Source of the DNA: Diphasiastrum complanatum
Taxonomy: Eukaryota; Streptophyta; Lycopodiopsida; Lycopodiales; Lycopodiaceae
DNA: 64,000 nucleotides
Assembly: GCA_029204225.1 (NCBI GenBank)
Contig: CM055107.1
Coordinates: forward strand, 42,156,007-42,220,006
Direction: 5' to 3'
Positions within the stretch are counted from its first letter, which is position 1, and every line of letters begins with the position of its first letter. The notes beneath the pieces were generated by a model. That model was not told the origin of the DNA, did not search any database, and saw only the letters and a program-made list of their open reading frames with translations. This document shows positions 37,931 through 51,003 of the stretch, piece after piece. Made by a program: the position numbers and the translations under genes.

Positions 37931-38760
37931 ATAACTGCATACATATTCATCTCATGTACCAGGGACCTCTGCTAAGCAAGAGTTAGCTTTTTGCTTTCAA
38001 AAGCCATCGGCCTCCCTTCTTGCCTGAGGACTACCCCTACTACAACGTCACTAGCATCGGTCTCTAAATGAAATGGCTTCTAGCTATCAGCAATTTTGAG
38101 CACACGTGTAGTGGCCACTGCCTCCTTTAGTGCCTCTAAACTATCTTCAATTTCCTTCACCCGAGCTGCTAACCAACAATAGTTCTCAACAAATATGCGA
38201 TAAAGTACACAGAAATCTAAGAATACTATAGCTAACAAAAGTTAGTCGGTCAAGGCCAACTCAATATCACAGCCCCCTTAGATCTACAACAATTCCCTCT
38301 ATAGTCACTATGTGACGAAGGTAAACCACTTGAGTCATACACAACTTAGTGTTCTTATCATTGGCATACGCAGCAAAGTTTTTCATGCCCTGAATATCGT
38401 TCCTAGTATGGTTAGAAATCGACTTATTGTACACTAAGATGTCATTGACAAAATTAAAGATGAACTAATCCATATAGTCCCTAAGTGAATTGTTCATTAG
38501 CATCATGAACATCGTTGGAGCGTTAGTCAGTCCAAAGGGATATGAAAAACTCATAATGCCCAAAGCACATATGAATCGCCGTCTTTGGCATATCGCGCTC
38601 TGTAATATAGATTTGATGATAGCCACTATTAAGATCGATCTTGCTAAACACCTTTGCTCCATGCAATGCATGCCACAAATCATGATGCTTATCGTGATCT
38701 TATTCAAGCCACAGTAATCTACACACATCTTAAATGACTAGTCGAGTATCCTTCTCACCT
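37930..38760 (-). pseudogene. Gypsy reverse transcriptase relic
   Basis: Minus-strand translation gives Gypsy RT landmarks in broken frames: MCVDYCGLNKITI (from RMCVDYRALNK), then SFSYPFGLTNAPTMFMMLMN (from the MPFGLTNAP motif), then LRDYMD near 38465. Below 38400 there are traces of the RNase H side. Several in-frame stops and short deletions are present. No LTRs were tied to it. Confidence 0.65.
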
Positions 38761-40269
38761 CTTCTTACTCCTTAAGGCTCATCCTATAAGGAGGTTGACA
38801 AGCGAGTCCATCCCCAAAACTAGCTCAAGCCTTGTGTTCACATTTCAAACATGACGCTCAAATGCAACAATTGTACCAATGGTCACGTTACTTTGACTTG
38901 CATGCGACACTGGACGACAACTAGATTGCAGCAATAGTTCTTTTCTTCTTGGTGGCGAGATCTTTAGTCTAGAATGAGCACCTGTCTTGAATTTCAAGAG
39001 CTATTCCGACAAGCTTTTGTTGTTCTAGATGACTTCGTAAAGTACCAAAAGTCAATGTCGTGTCACATGTGTCTAAGAGTTTTGAAGGTTATGTTCAGAA
39101 GTTTATGGACTTGTTGAGCAAGGTTCTTACTTTTGATATCACCTTGGCTAAGTGGCAAATCATTATGGCACTACAGCTAGAATATCAAAATGAATGTCGG
39201 TAAAACTTATTTGCTTCAATCGAGGAAGTGATCCAGATCGCACAAATCTTTGCTGCCACAATTGTGACCTCTCGAAAGCAACTAGTTCCTTTGAAGGAGA
39301 AGCAAGAAAAATGGAAAAAGAAACCTTTTGGATAGAAACTGTTTTTGATGAACTAGATGAAATTGCCCATAAGAAAAACAAAAATTTCCCTCGAACAAAG
39401 GCTAAGAGAATTTGCGTTTTCTTTGTCGAAAGCCTATCACATAATGAAGAGTTGCCCTAATCAATGGCAATGGCAATGCTTACAGAGATACCTGGAGGTA
39501 AAATCTCTTCTGTTAAAATCGATTTGATTGATGCTTATGATTGTGAGTGCTCCTTCAGTACTATTTCATTTGGACCTAATGAATTATCTCATTTGGAAGG
39601 CAAAATATTCAAGATATAGATGAGTACAATGAGCTATCCTACATGTGCTGGAAGCAGCCTAGAGAGAGATTATGATGGTTGTGTATTTGATCCATGATGG
39701 ATCCATTTGGAGGTTAATGAGAAACATTGATTTGGGAGCAATCTTGGTGTTTTCACTCTATTAAGCAAGTTCTTTGTGGATGTATGCTTTGGATCTGATA
39801 AGTAAACTTATTTGCTGTTAGCAGGCCGTACACTTGGTGTACTTCACATGTGTGAAGCTCTTTGATCATTATCTTTGGTTGTTCTTGCTTGGATGTGTAG
39901 AAATTGTTAAGCATCGATATATGGTTAGACTAGCTTCCGGTGAGGATACTGAAGTCTGGGATATAAAAGTCCAAAAGCAAGAGCTACATCTATACAAGTT
40001 TACCAAGAAACTCAATTTTCATTTCCAAAAGGTTTTCAATTTCTTGTATGGAATGCTTCAATTAGAAAAGGAAAATGTCAGAGTGCACAAGACCATGCAT
40101 GACGTTACACTAAGTTGAACAATCTCCTTGAGAGTTCAAGTAGTTGATTAAGTATATTTGCGCATACGTACAGATTCTATAGTAGTGCGTATTGGAATGT
40201 AGTATAAATTGTCAACTAGGTTTTGTGGACCTTTCCAAATAGTTAAAAGAATGGATCTTTAGCTTATCA
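38761..40269. other. Unclear stretch between Gypsy remnants
   Basis: Probably decayed retroelement DNA. Open frames at 39194-39460 and 39834-40118 (94 codons) show no motif I can name. Position next to the chromodomain remnant suggests Gypsy origin for the right part, which is inference. Confidence 0.3.
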
Positions 40270-40545
40270 GTTAGACCTTTCTAAAAGAACCGGGGTCCAT
40301 GTCATATTCCATGTGAATCGACTTAAGTTGAGCTTACACAAAGGGAATACCGTGGGACCAGATAAGGACTTGGGATTCGATAATGATTCTGCTTCACGAC
40401 CTCCTTTGGTACCTGAAAAAGTTTTTAACAGTAGAGACATGAGATTGAGATATCATCTTATTAGTGAACACTTGGTACACTGGAAAGGAAGCAGTGAAGA
40501 TGATAATTCTTGAAAGTCTGCTAAGAGTTTAGAGAGAAATTTTCC
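40270..40545 (+). pseudogene. Gypsy integrase C-terminus / chromodomain-like remnant
   Basis: Plus-strand reading gives HVIFHVNRLKLSLHKG, matching the 'FHVSxLKxx' end of Gypsy integrases, then PPLVPEKVFNSRDMRLRYHL and EHLVHWKGSSEDDNS, a chromodomain-like LVxWKGxxxExxxW pattern cut by a stop where the Trp would be. A purine tract and an LTR-like start follow at 40576-40587. Confidence 0.6.
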
Positions 40546-40586
40546 ACTTCCATTTTAGGACAGAAATGTTCTTGGGGAAGGGCGAA

Positions 40587-41345
40587 TGTTACATCCCTAG
40601 TTATGTGCTTAACCAGCCTCTGTCATGGGTTAGGAGTGCACCAATTGTGACTAAGGAAGCCCCGAGTGATTCGCCAAAAGAGTTTTAATTTGGCATTCGT
40701 TATACTAGAGATTGAGACCTTGTGAACGCACTGGAGTTGGACTAATGTCTAGAGCAGCTGCGTGAGCCAGCCTAGAAGGAGAGAGCATGCAAGGAGGTTG
40801 CCTACAAGGAGTGAGAGATCTCTCTTGCTTGGTCATTCTTGCTTAGGAACTCTTGGTGAGAGTTTGTGTGTGCTCTTGGTTTTATGTTGTATATTTGTCA
40901 TGGGGGCAATCTAATTGTAAATATATTGTACCTATCTTTGTAGTTAAGTAAGTAAGTAAGTACAAGTTGGGTCCAAGCGCCCAAGTGTGCATGCCATGTG
41001 GCATAAGACTCATGTTGATGATGAAACCTCAATAGTTTCTATGTATGTAAGGGAAGACTCGTCCTCTATGAGGCCCATGCCCTGCTTTCTCTCACTAATC
41101 AAGCATTTGGAGTTCCTAACTTTGGTTTCTTGTGGTGCTTAGCCTTTCCTTATATTGTTGCTGCTTCCCTAGCTAGTTTCCTTCAAGCTTTCATTTGTTG
41201 TGTCTGTTATTGAGGTTAAGATACTTCATATATAGACCTGTATGTTCATCAGGTTACCTGAAGTGGCCTCAACCAATGAGATGAGAGTATCTTGAGCCCT
41301 TTCTACTTCATGGTCTCCTAGGTGAAACCACCCTTACATATCCAA
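40587..41345 (+). repeat. Gypsy 3' LTR (candidate)
   Basis: Begins TGTTACATCCC right after GGGGAAGGGCGAA, a polypurine-tract-like run, as a Gypsy 3' LTR should. A plausible end is ATATCCAACA at 41345. The 5' partner is not in view, so the right border is uncertain. Confidence 0.45.
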
Positions 41346-43043
41346 CATAATTTTGAGTTAAGCCATACTGCTTCTGCTTTATCATTTACATAAAATTCAC
41401 AAATATTCTTAAAAAAATAGGTGTTGTGAAGATTCAAGAAGTTCATGAAAGCAGGCTTGCTCTATGTATTGAATTTCACATAAATAGATTATTTGTTTTC
41501 AAAAAATAGGTTCTAAAGAATGTCACAATCGGAATGTTATTGAGAACAATGTGGCATTTCTTTCAAGATGCTCATTCCATACAAGTTCCTGATCATAATG
41601 TGCGATTGAGTATAAAGCATTATTAAACTATACAAACAATAAGAATCACAAAACTGAGTACAAGGATAAGAAGGAATGGCATGTGGATTTTTCAAGGAAA
41701 AAAAGTGTATAATCTATGTTCCAACCCTAAATTCAATTGCAACGCAATTGCTGAATCATAGCTCCAACACTGCACTCAAAAATAAAGACTGTCGCTTATT
41801 GGATGTGCGACACAACACATACCAAATAAGGTTTTTATATTCTTCTCAGTAAAAAGAAGAAAGTATATCTATTAATACTTAAAATAAATCTTGTAGAAAT
41901 CAGCATCAATCATACAACTCGTCAATTAACTTTTATATGACTCCTTCGATCACAAGGATTTCGAGTTCTATTCGCCAGAGACTGTCACGATCCAACAATG
42001 AATAATAAAAACTAAAGCTGGTTAGAGGCATCTTCCAAAAACATACTTGTGAAGAAAGATCTCATGCCTTCAAAATCTGAGCCGATGAGAGTAGCTGGCA
42101 GCTTTGTCTCTGAATGCAAATTTTGATTTGCCACCTGAGCTACATTAGCACAGCTTGCATTTTTCGCAAATCAAAGGGCACCAACAGCAGCCCCTGGCTT
42201 TACAAGCACATCCGTCGCTCTCATCCCGCTTTTTGTCACAGAATCAGACCTAAAGGCCACAAATTATACAGTCTACAACACCCGCCTTGCTTCAGGTTAC
42301 CATTGCGATCTAATTTCTTGGAAAGGACTCAAAATCTTGATTTGATAGCAGCTTCCAAATAGATCTTTATCAGCAAAAATTTAAAGAAATTGTGAAAGAG
42401 CGAGGCCTTAAGCAAGGATGACAAAGAAGGCTGCAAAATATATCGAGGTTGCTGATGAAACTGGAAATGCTTGAAAATTCGAATGCGGAAAAATTGCTGC
42501 TCCGTGCTATATATCAAAATCTTTGAGCAACCTGCGAGTGCGAGAGCGGTTGAGTTTCAAAGAGCTTCTTCGATCGCGATCTAGGATTGATCACAAAGTT
42601 GCAGGCGCTCAGCACAACACTCGCCAACTCGACGTTCGCACATAAAGATTCAACACTCAATCGCGTTCATGTGCGAATATACGGGGGGGGCCGACCAGCA
42701 ACGAACACCCGAGGGTTTGTGGCATTCCGCTGCCTAATGCCATTATGGGAAGGTGAGAGAGGAAAGAGAACGCACACTACTAGAGAGGAAGCTAAGGTAT
42801 TGATTCAAGAGGAGAGAAAAAAGTGGATGCACATTCTGCTCCCGGAGATGGTCCCAAAATACAAAGAAAACCTGAGCACATGGCATTACGTGTGCAAGAA
42901 ATATTCACATTTTTCGCTTAGAGATATATCGCACATTAACGTGCTTTAGTGTCTAAGAGCACCTTCCCATACTTCAGTGCCTAAGAGCATGTCCCCATTC
43001 ACACTAGAATCATGGACCCCAAGTTCCCCAACCCAAGGCCTAG
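41346..43043. other. Intergenic, no supported gene
   Basis: A slightly GC-richer patch (42000-42960) contains a 120-codon plus frame (42587-42949) with no recognised domain. It could be an unrecognised exon or chance. Confidence 0.35.
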
Positions 43044-43044
43044 G

Positions 43045-43960
43045 GCACTGATACCATGTGCAAAAAGTACAAAAAGGACCAAGAGTGGATCCTAATCTGA
43101 TCCTCAAGAGGGATTGGTTGTCAGATTACTTGATCTATCAATCTACTTGAGATTAAGATCAATCTAGATCAATTCTAGACACAAAATCCTAACAAAACAA
43201 TCATTAATTGAAGGTAGGTGTACTTTCTGGTTTCCCACATGTGAAACCTTGTCTAAGTACGGACTCTAACCTGAAAATCAAGTACACATTGATAGAACCT
43301 CAAAACAATCAAAACAAATGTAGACAAATGGAGAGAATCACTCAAAATTGCTTCCAAAACCAAGATTGGTGTCTCACATTGATTATGGCCAAATAAGCCT
43401 CCATATATACACTTTTGGAGCTCGAGGTACTGATCATGCATCAGATCTCACACGTGTGAGGATGCCTTGTCACCATCATGCAATTTGACACTTGGATCAA
43501 AACTTTCCATTTTGGGCATTTTTGGTCTATTTTCCTACTATATGGAGATCTTCATGGAAATCTTCTAGAAGCAAAAACTCACCTACTTCAGATATTTCCA
43601 CACGTGTGAGCTGTCCTCTACACATGGGATGTGACACATATTCAAAATATTTTGCTCATGCAATCATTAGATTGGTGCCATGTGTCATATCTCTAGAAAA
43701 CTAGTTTTTGGCCATTTTAGCCAATAGAACTTGAATTAAATCATATGTACAACATATATGATTATGGTACATGAAAAGTACACTAGTTTCACACGTGGGA
43801 ACAGGCTCCACACATGTGTGTCTATCCTATATACAAGATTTTTGGCCTCTACCAAGCTTATTTTTGCATTTTTCACAGAAAATTGTGAAACCATTCTTCA
43901 CCGAAGCAATATTCTCATCTTTTTCACAAGGATGATACTTTCGAATGGATGGATGGATGG
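43045..43960 (-). repeat. LTR fragment with primer site, minus strand
   Basis: 43045-43056 on the minus strand reads TGGTATCAGTGC, one base from the tRNA-Met primer site, and an LTR-like TGTGCAAAAAG begins at 43057. CACACGTGTG palindromes occur at 43449-43458 and 43609-43618, and related CACACGTGGG/CACACATGTGTG near 43790 and 43809, like those in Copia-1's LTR. No gag or pol adjoins, and the far border is not resolved. Confidence 0.45.
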
Positions 43961-46009
43961 GTGAATTGTTGTTTTCGAGCCATGGGGCATGGCTCTGATC
44001 ACAAATGTTGAGTATAGCACTGCTTAACTAGTGTTGTGTTGGGTCACATCGACACGAACAAGGGATAACAAAGGCCCTTGTCATGTTGGAGGGTAGGTTG
44101 TCTAGATTTTGTTTATTTTATTGGATTGTTTTTTAATGGCTCATATACTTAGTTGTTTGTTTGATAGTTTATGGTGCATATACATCACATTCTTGAAATG
44201 GTAGCCCCAATGATGATATGTTATTTCATGAAAATGTGTTGAGCTGAATAAATTTGTCCGCATGGTCAAGCCAACACTTGTACATCATTGTAGTTGTTGT
44301 GATTGTTTGTTTCAGATTATGTTGTAATGTCAAATGCCTTGTATGATTGTTTAAAGATATGCACGCATGTTGAAGTCTTCGAGAATTGTTAGTGTGTGTA
44401 TTATTTAAAATATAAATCAAGCCAAATGCTAATTTATCAGCTTCAAGATAAATGTCAAGGATAGGAATAAGACCTACAAATAACAAGGCCTACCAATTAA
44501 AGTATAAGGTGCCTCCCTTTTTTTTAACGAGATAACAACTAAAAATCATCAATTTTAGTAATTTTATGTGGAACAAAAAAGTGAGACATAGCTAGTCCAC
44601 AACAAGTGACGATATTTTTTATTTTAAAATAATAACAAAAGTGTTTACATTCTTCCAAAATGACTAGTAAACTAAAAAATGAAACAAGAGCAGAAGGTGT
44701 TTAACCAAACTATAGCCAGTACAACAACAATAGTTAGCAACTAAGGAAGTCAACATTTTCTTGTCTACCGCATAATATAAGACAAAAAAGTGTCAATACG
44801 AGGTTTAAAATCAAAGAGGCAAAACAAGAAAATCTAACTACAATAACAAAGTCAAAAAAAGGAAGCGACCGACTAGAAAGGGAAACCAAAAATCAAGATA
44901 GCAACATGTTAACATACAATGGAAAAACAGCATCTAGAAGCATAGAACCATCTATATGGATAACTATAAGAACAAAAAAAGAAGCAACAATAGATACATG
45001 AGTACATAAGAAACCACCAACCAACCAAAAACAAAGAGCATTATAAAAACGGAGAAAGCCATACAAAGCCAAACGTATCCCAAGAATCAAAGAAGTAACA
45101 AAAGAGGCCCATAAGCACACAACCAAACAGCAAGACCAATAAACCCAAAACACAAACAAGAAGTGTATTGAGGCAAAAAAACTAACAAAGCCAACACCAA
45201 AAAACTTATCTAACCACGACACCAGTAAAAGTCTAACTATGGCAACCAAAGCAACCCAAGAAGACTCGCCTTTCAGAAGCTCCATGGAAAGAGAAAAGTG
45301 AAATGACACAATCAACTACCAGCAAATCAGGCGCACCCAAAGCCACAATAGGCACTCTAGAAAATAGGGCATCTACATCAAAATCAGAGCAAAACGAGTC
45401 ACAGCCATGAGATGGGCAAACCATAACAAAAGCAGCCAATATATAGCTTTTTCCAACATTGCATTAAGGCAAAGGAAAGGTGCACCAAAACCACCACCAC
45501 TTGCAGCCCATGACATGCTACATCAATGTTAGCAAGGTTCTTGCAACCTAAACCAACAGTTCATGCAAATATTGTATCAACAACTAGAGACCACTAATTA
45601 TCAAAAAAAAATGAAGTTTTATACTAGCAAATCAGTCCACGTTCCACATACCAACATTAAACAAGACATCAACAGGAAATCTAGCTAGAGCTTGAAGAAG
45701 TATCTTCTAGACAAACCATCTAGGATGCCATATAAAATCATAAAAAGAGTAATGCAAAAACACATAGGTGCCAGAGCATAGAGAGCTAAATTCTCATAAT
45801 TATTAGTCTAGCATAACTTAAACTGGAAGTTTTTTCTTTTTTTAACTAAGTTGTAGTAACAACAACTAGCTATTGCTAAACAACAAAAAAGAAGTGCCAA
45901 ATTAGCTATTCAATCAAAGTTACAGTCACAATTTTGTCGGTTTCTCCTTTTGTTTTTTACTATGACACATAAACTAGAAGGTTAGAGTCACAGTCTTTTA
46001 ACTAAATTT

Positions 46010-46018
46010 TTGTGTGTG

Positions 46019-46063
<45 letters not shown>
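46010..46063. repeat. (GT)n microsatellite
   Basis: About 53 bases of GT with one interruption (TGTT) near 46020. Confidence 0.93.
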
Positions 46064-46065
<2 letters not shown>

Positions 46066-49000
46066 CGTGTGGGCACCCTAGTTGTGCAAGATGTCTTTCG
46101 ATTTTAGATCAGTGGTGTATGTTTGTGGAATTTGGTTTGTTAACTTTGTAGCTTGAATTTACGTTGAGATATGTACAATGAGAGTAGTTGTTCTTGTTGA
46201 GCTATGCAATGGAAGTGTGAGTGCAATGCAAGTGGAAAACTATGTAATCATTTGTTGTGTATTTGAAAGAGATTGCTCTTGATTTTCAATCATGTAGTAG
46301 TGTCATCGTGATTTTTTATATTTGCTTGCAATGTAGTTTTTAGTGTTTTAGGAGTAGTGCCTTCACTTTTGGTTGAATACGATGATGTACAATAATTTGC
46401 ATCTACACTACAATTGCATATGGATCATAAACACATATCAACATTCCATATGCATTGATACAAGGATTAAAACCATTGGTATAGATAACTTTTGGTGTTC
46501 GACCTAAAAATGTTGTCATATTTTCCTAAGCTACTTCATAATAGTCAAATGCAATCATGAGTTGCTAATTTAAATGAACTCAACCATGTATTGAATGTAT
46601 GTTCGCATGATGTGTTGATTTCTAGCATATTCTCATATATGTTGTTACATTTTTTTTTAATTGTGTGATATAATTTTTTGGCATGATGAGAATCACTACA
46701 TGTGGCTATGGTGGGCATGGATAGACAAATTTGTAATGTGTTAAATTTTGTATATAAACAAGTTCATTTATGTTTATAAGTTTGAGTGTCTATATTATGT
46801 ATAAGCACAGGTCCAATCGCATGAAATGAAATTGTCAATAAAATCGATGATACCATCTAACAATGTGTCAATGTAAAATGGCATATGTCTTATCTGCAAT
46901 ACACCATGGTGATGTTGGCTTTCACAATGTGGACTTTTGTAACAAAAATAAAAAATTGTGGCATTTTTTTGAAGTGAGAGCATTTTAATTTGGAATTGTA
47001 TATCTTCCACATTCCGATCGAGGCTCACAAGTATGTGTTGTGGTTAAGATAACTACAAGCATGTTCAATATATGAATTAAGTTTGTTCCAAACATTACAT
47101 TTGGTTTCAACACATCATGGAAAACCAGTTCCATGTGGTCAAATTCTTTGTAGCCAAAGTTTGATTGTAGCGATTCTTTTGTAATAGCAAGACATAGCTT
47201 GTTGTTAATGTCCAGTGGTGTAGTGTTCAATTTTGTAGACAATTGCATAATTTAGTTCCTATGAATTTGATATGTAAGAGCTTGAGTTCATAGTATGTTA
47301 TGCAGATAAGTGTATGTCATGTTGTGTAAGAGGTATTGATTAGTGTTTGTGAGATGGTTGTTTCACATCATTGTTAGAGGTCTAATATCATAGATTCTTT
47401 TCTTGATAACCATGCTACTCCTTCAAAAATTGTAAGATTGTCAATTTTCTACATATAGACAAGTCGTAACCATTCCTACAACGATTTATCTTAACTTGTC
47501 TATTCAACTATTATAATACAACAAAAAATCTAAAACATTGCAATTATATTGCACCAGCCCGAAGTTGGCCTAACACCACGCAAACTAAAAATATCATGTC
47601 CCTTATGTAACTAGCCCATGTGCTCAATAATAAGTAATGCTAACTATAGCTATGGAGCTAAATATAAATTAAACCAGTCAATAAAATAGTTAATAACAAG
47701 CTTGAACAACCACGTTATGTTTGTAAATATTGTAAATAGCAAGATTTGCGATAATGATTGTAAGGCCCAATTTAGCAAAATAAGATGCCAAATTCATCAT
47801 ACCAGAGGCAAAAGGGCCACTATAAATAGAAGAAATCGTGCTAATTTGGAGGTATCCTACATTTGTTTAATTTTAAACTTTCTAGGTACTTTGAAACTCC
47901 TATTTAAGATCTTGGTTCATGTGCCTTGGTACCATCACATGAGAGCTTGATCATGCTCTAATTTGAGACAATGTATAAAATGATCATTGATCATTTTTAT
48001 CTTACTTTGCCTAATTTTTTTTTTCTTATCCAATTTCTTGATTTCTTGCTTTCAACATGCTAATTTGATGTTTAAAAATGCATTAAATGTTTAAAATGCT
48101 ATGACTGTCAAATATAGCTTGAAAAATAAATAAAAAAACTAGTATTTGGCCATGCCTCCTCTCACATTCAACCTAAAACTTGAAGAACTCCTTACTCAAA
48201 AACTCAAAATGCAAAATGTCATGGTAGATTATAAAACACACAAGATATTGTGACTAGTGACGAGTCAAGACCTACAAGAGACTTAGAAGCTTAGGAGTAT
48301 AATGTGAAAAGAAAAGAGTTGTCTACATTACCATGGTAGCGAAACAATGTAATACCAAATATTCAAGTATAATCCATAAATGAAACAATTATACAAGACA
48401 ACCAATGCATCAAAAACTATCCACCTGAATAATAAACTTCAATACTTTATTATGATTAAGAATATCATGGATAAATCTATAAAAGTCAATAAAACAATTG
48501 CTAATTTGATATTATTTTTGTTGTATTAGATAGCTTACTTAAGCCTTTCATAATTTTGCTATTGACATCAATTTTTGAGAAGCAAATTACTTTTGAAGAG
48601 CATAGGCTCTACCTTAAGAAAATTGAGATAATGGTTAGGGGAGCATATAGATTTCAAAGTCACAAAATTGATGATTTTGACATGCATGTGAATTTTATGA
48701 GTAATAGTTCAATTCAATTTATTACCTATAAGTCATGGAGCGTCTAGAGAAGATATGTGAATATTTGAATTTAGCCATGCATAATGCATGTAGGACTTTC
48801 ATAGGTTTCAAATTATGTTTCTATTATCCAATTGGATAGCAAAAATCAAATCAAAATATGACTCCAATGATTCATGTGCCTTAGTACCATCATGTGCCTT
48901 AGTACCATCACTACTAATTATCTTCCAAAATTGATCAAATACAAGATTTTTCAAACTTAATCTTGTGGCCTTGCTTCTCAATTCTCACAAATGCAAAAAT

Positions 49001-49199
49001 CTTTTTTTAAATTGTTTACAAAAAATACATGCAACAACTAGAATAGCATGCATGTATGAGCCATGACCCCAATTGCCAAAATTCATTTCAAAAAAATCTC
49101 TTGGTTTTTTATTGTATGTAAAAAATTGAACACACTAGAGAAATAACTATTTATGGCCTAAGCTAACAAAGGTTTTGTTACACTTCTATTAATGCTTCT

Positions 49200-49275
49200 T
49201 GGTTTCCAAGGGGAGGCTCAAACCTGGGACCAAAGAAACTTTGGATGCCAAGCTAACCAGTTGACAAGCATTTAT
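49200..49275 (-). repeat. tRNA-like SINE head (candidate)
   Basis: The minus strand carries CAACTGGTTAGCTTGG (49248-49263, box A-like) and GGTTTGAGCC (49215-49224, box B-like) about 33 bases apart. No full tRNA fold and no mapped tail. Confidence 0.35.
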
Positions 49276-50013
49276 TAATGGATGGACTTCATATGCAAAG
49301 GAATTCATAGAAGCACAATGTCATGGTAGATTATAAGACAATTATGAAGCACAATGTCATAGTAGCCTTTGTAATTTTCTAAAGAATCAAAATATTTCTT
49401 ATTGTATCAAAGCCACAATTGAGAGTTCAAAACATTGTTGATAGATCACACTCCCTTATAATGATTTCAGCGTTAAATAGTTCTACATGTTTTCACAAGC
49501 ACTTATTACCTAGAAACAAAACTTTGAAATTTGTCATAAACTTTGAAAATATAGTTGCAAAATAAAATGCAACAATATCAAAACTCCAGCAAATTGTTTG
49601 AAATTTGAAAATATAGTTGCAAAATGAAATGCTCTTTGTTGAGAATTTGGTGGCCCATTTCTGTTTTCTATAGAAACATGTCAATGATACAGCCTTCATG
49701 CACAAGCAGGCTTTTTCCCCTAACATGTGTGCTAAAAACAACTCAAACACACAATATTGCCTTTTACAAGGCAATGCCAAAATTAGAAGTTGGCAAAAAA
49801 CTTGCAAGAATATGTTGATGTCTATTGAGGATTGGTAACATACAATAAGTAGCCAGGCAATCTCACTTAACCTACTCTGAAACCACCCTAAGATTTTTAG
49901 GGTTCAGAGAATGGTAGCATAGATAGGACTCAGCTCCATGAAAAACCAGGAAAGGATGAAATTTTCATAAAATAGGTGGTGTTAACAAACACCTTAGAAG
50001 ACGAAGACATATT

Positions 50014-50050
50014 AGCATTGGCAATGGCAAGACTGCCCAACACCTTAGAA
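50014..50050 (-). repeat. Partial copy of the H2A exon 2 in its 3' flank
   Basis: 50016-50046 resembles exon 2 bases 50141-50171 (CATTGGCAATGGYAASACTG then CCCAACA). CACCTTAGAAG...AAGACATAT also occurs twice (49990 and 50041). A small local duplication just past the stop codon. Confidence 0.65.
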
Positions 50051-50060
50051 GAAAGACATA

Positions 50061-50270
50061 TCAGGCAGATTTTTCAGCTGGTGTGTGAGCTGCTGCCTTT
50101 TTGGGCAGAAGAACCGAGTGAATGTTGGGAAGAACGCCTCCATTGGCAATGGTAACACTGCCCAACAACTTGCTAAGCTCTTCATCATTTCTCACTGCTA
50201 ACTGAATGTGGCGAGGAATGATGCGAGTCTTCTTGTTGTCCCTTGAGGCATTTCCCGCTAGCTCTAGTAG
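50061..50270 (-). CDS. Histone H2A exon 2
   Basis: Acceptor TTTTTTCAATGACAG|CTA. Encodes [14 protein letters not shown] to the stop. Where most H2As read AAEVLELAGN, this one reads AAELLELAGN across the junction. Confidence 0.93.
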   Translation of the reverse strand, partial: LLELAGNASRDNKKTRIIPRHIQLAVRNDEELSKLLGSVTIANGGVLPNIHSVLLPKKAAAHTPAEKSA

Positions 50271-50740
50271 CTGTCATTGAAAAAACCATCAGAGTATGAC
50301 CAATGATCACCAATTATTCAACGAAAGCACCCATTTCGCAATGAAAACGCTAGAAAGTGGAAATAAAAAATGGTCTGATTTCAGATTACTAACTATTCAA
50401 CCACAGAAGCACTCATTTCACAATAAAAACACTAGAAGGCGGAAATAAAGAATGATCTGACGACAGATCACTGATAACTGTTCAGCCACAGAAAAACTCA
50501 TTTCACAGTAAAAACACTGGACAGTGGAAATAAAGAACAAACAAGTGCAGCATAACAGAATACCTCTGCTGCAAGATATTCCAGAACAGCTGCAAGATAG
50601 ACAGGTGCACCAGATCCTACTCTGGTAGCATACTTGCCAGCCTTAAGATAACGAGCAATTCTGCCCACAGGGAACTGCAGGCCGGCCTTGGATGACCTTG
50701 ACACCGCCTTCTTGGAGCTCTTGCCTCTTCCCCCAGCCAT
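50061..50740 (-). CDS. Histone H2A, one intron
   Basis: Exon 1 50564-50740 (59 codons) and exon 2 50061-50270 (69 codons plus TGA) join in phase at GAG|CTA to give 128 residues. The histone fold is complete: [83 protein letters not shown], with acidic-patch residues in place. H2A pairs with H2B in the nucleosome. The C-terminus ([13 protein letters not shown]) has neither the SQE[FY] of H2A.X nor the SPKK of H2A.W, and the body is not H2A.Z-like, so it is a canonical-type H2A. The intron is typical of plant replacement-style genes. A TATA box and CCAAT box lie upstream. Confidence 0.95.
50271..50563 (-). other. Histone H2A intron with three tandem repeats
   Basis: Donor GAG|GTATTC. Holds three direct repeats of about 82-84 bases starting near 50328, 50410 and 50494 (RCWCATTTCRCARTRAAAAC, then GTGGAAATAAAGAA). 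Confidence 0.85.
50564..50740 (-). CDS. Histone H2A exon 1
   Basis: [20 protein letters not shown] to YLAAE. Start at 50738-50740 gives the standard MAGxGK N-terminal tail. A longer frame reaching upstream adds unrelated residues. Confidence 0.95.
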
Positions 50741-50861
50741 TGCAAACCACAATCCTTCCAACAAATACTAGCTTCGAAGCAAATAGCGATCCAACGCCTT
50801 ACGATCCTTCGCTCAAGCACAGCAACAAAGCAGAGATATTCAAACCCAGCTCTGCGGCGAG

Positions 50862-50893
50862 TTTATATACATAGGAAGAACTAGCAGCCAATC
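50862..50893 (-). promoter_or_regulatory. Histone H2A core promoter: TATA and CCAAT
   Basis: Minus-strand TATATAAA at 50862-50869, about 120 bases before the start codon, and an inverted CCAAT (GATTGGC) at 50887-50893 just upstream of it. Spacing is sensible for a plant pol II promoter. Confidence 0.65.
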
Positions 50894-50986
50894 AGCACTC
50901 GTTTCGAGGATTGCTGAGATGGCATTAGTTTCAGCCGTAGATTCTCAACAGCAAATCCAGCCGTTGATCTGCACGTTGGGTGTGCC

Positions 50987-51003
50987 GGGGGGGGGGGGGG
51001 GGG
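50987..51003 (+). repeat. G17 homopolymer
   Basis: Seventeen consecutive G followed by TTTGGGTG, about 250 bases upstream of the H2A start. Could form a quadruplex, but a homopolymer of this length is also error-prone in sequencing. Confidence 0.85.

Larger units (their letters stand above)
43961..50013. other. Long AT-rich intergenic region, no gene supported
   Basis: About 6 kb of AT-rich spacer. It holds the GT microsatellite and a SINE-like head listed separately. The long minus frame 44893-45315 is hydrophobic because its opposite strand is rich in AAC/AAG words; I do not accept it as a gene. The remaining frames are short and unrecognised. Confidence 0.4.

Noticed and set aside
42587-42949. 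120-codon plus frame
   Set aside because: No recognised domain, no splice or promoter evidence. Left as an unexplained frame rather than a gene.
43985-44010. A second primer-site-like motif GGCTCTGATCACA
   Set aside because: Mismatches at the key ACCA end and no LTR start directly beside it.
44893-45315. 140-codon hydrophobic minus frame that looks like a membrane protein
   Set aside because: The plus strand here is rich in AAC, AAG and AAA words, which read backwards as Leu, Val and Phe. There is no family motif, no upstream signal, and poor codon pattern.
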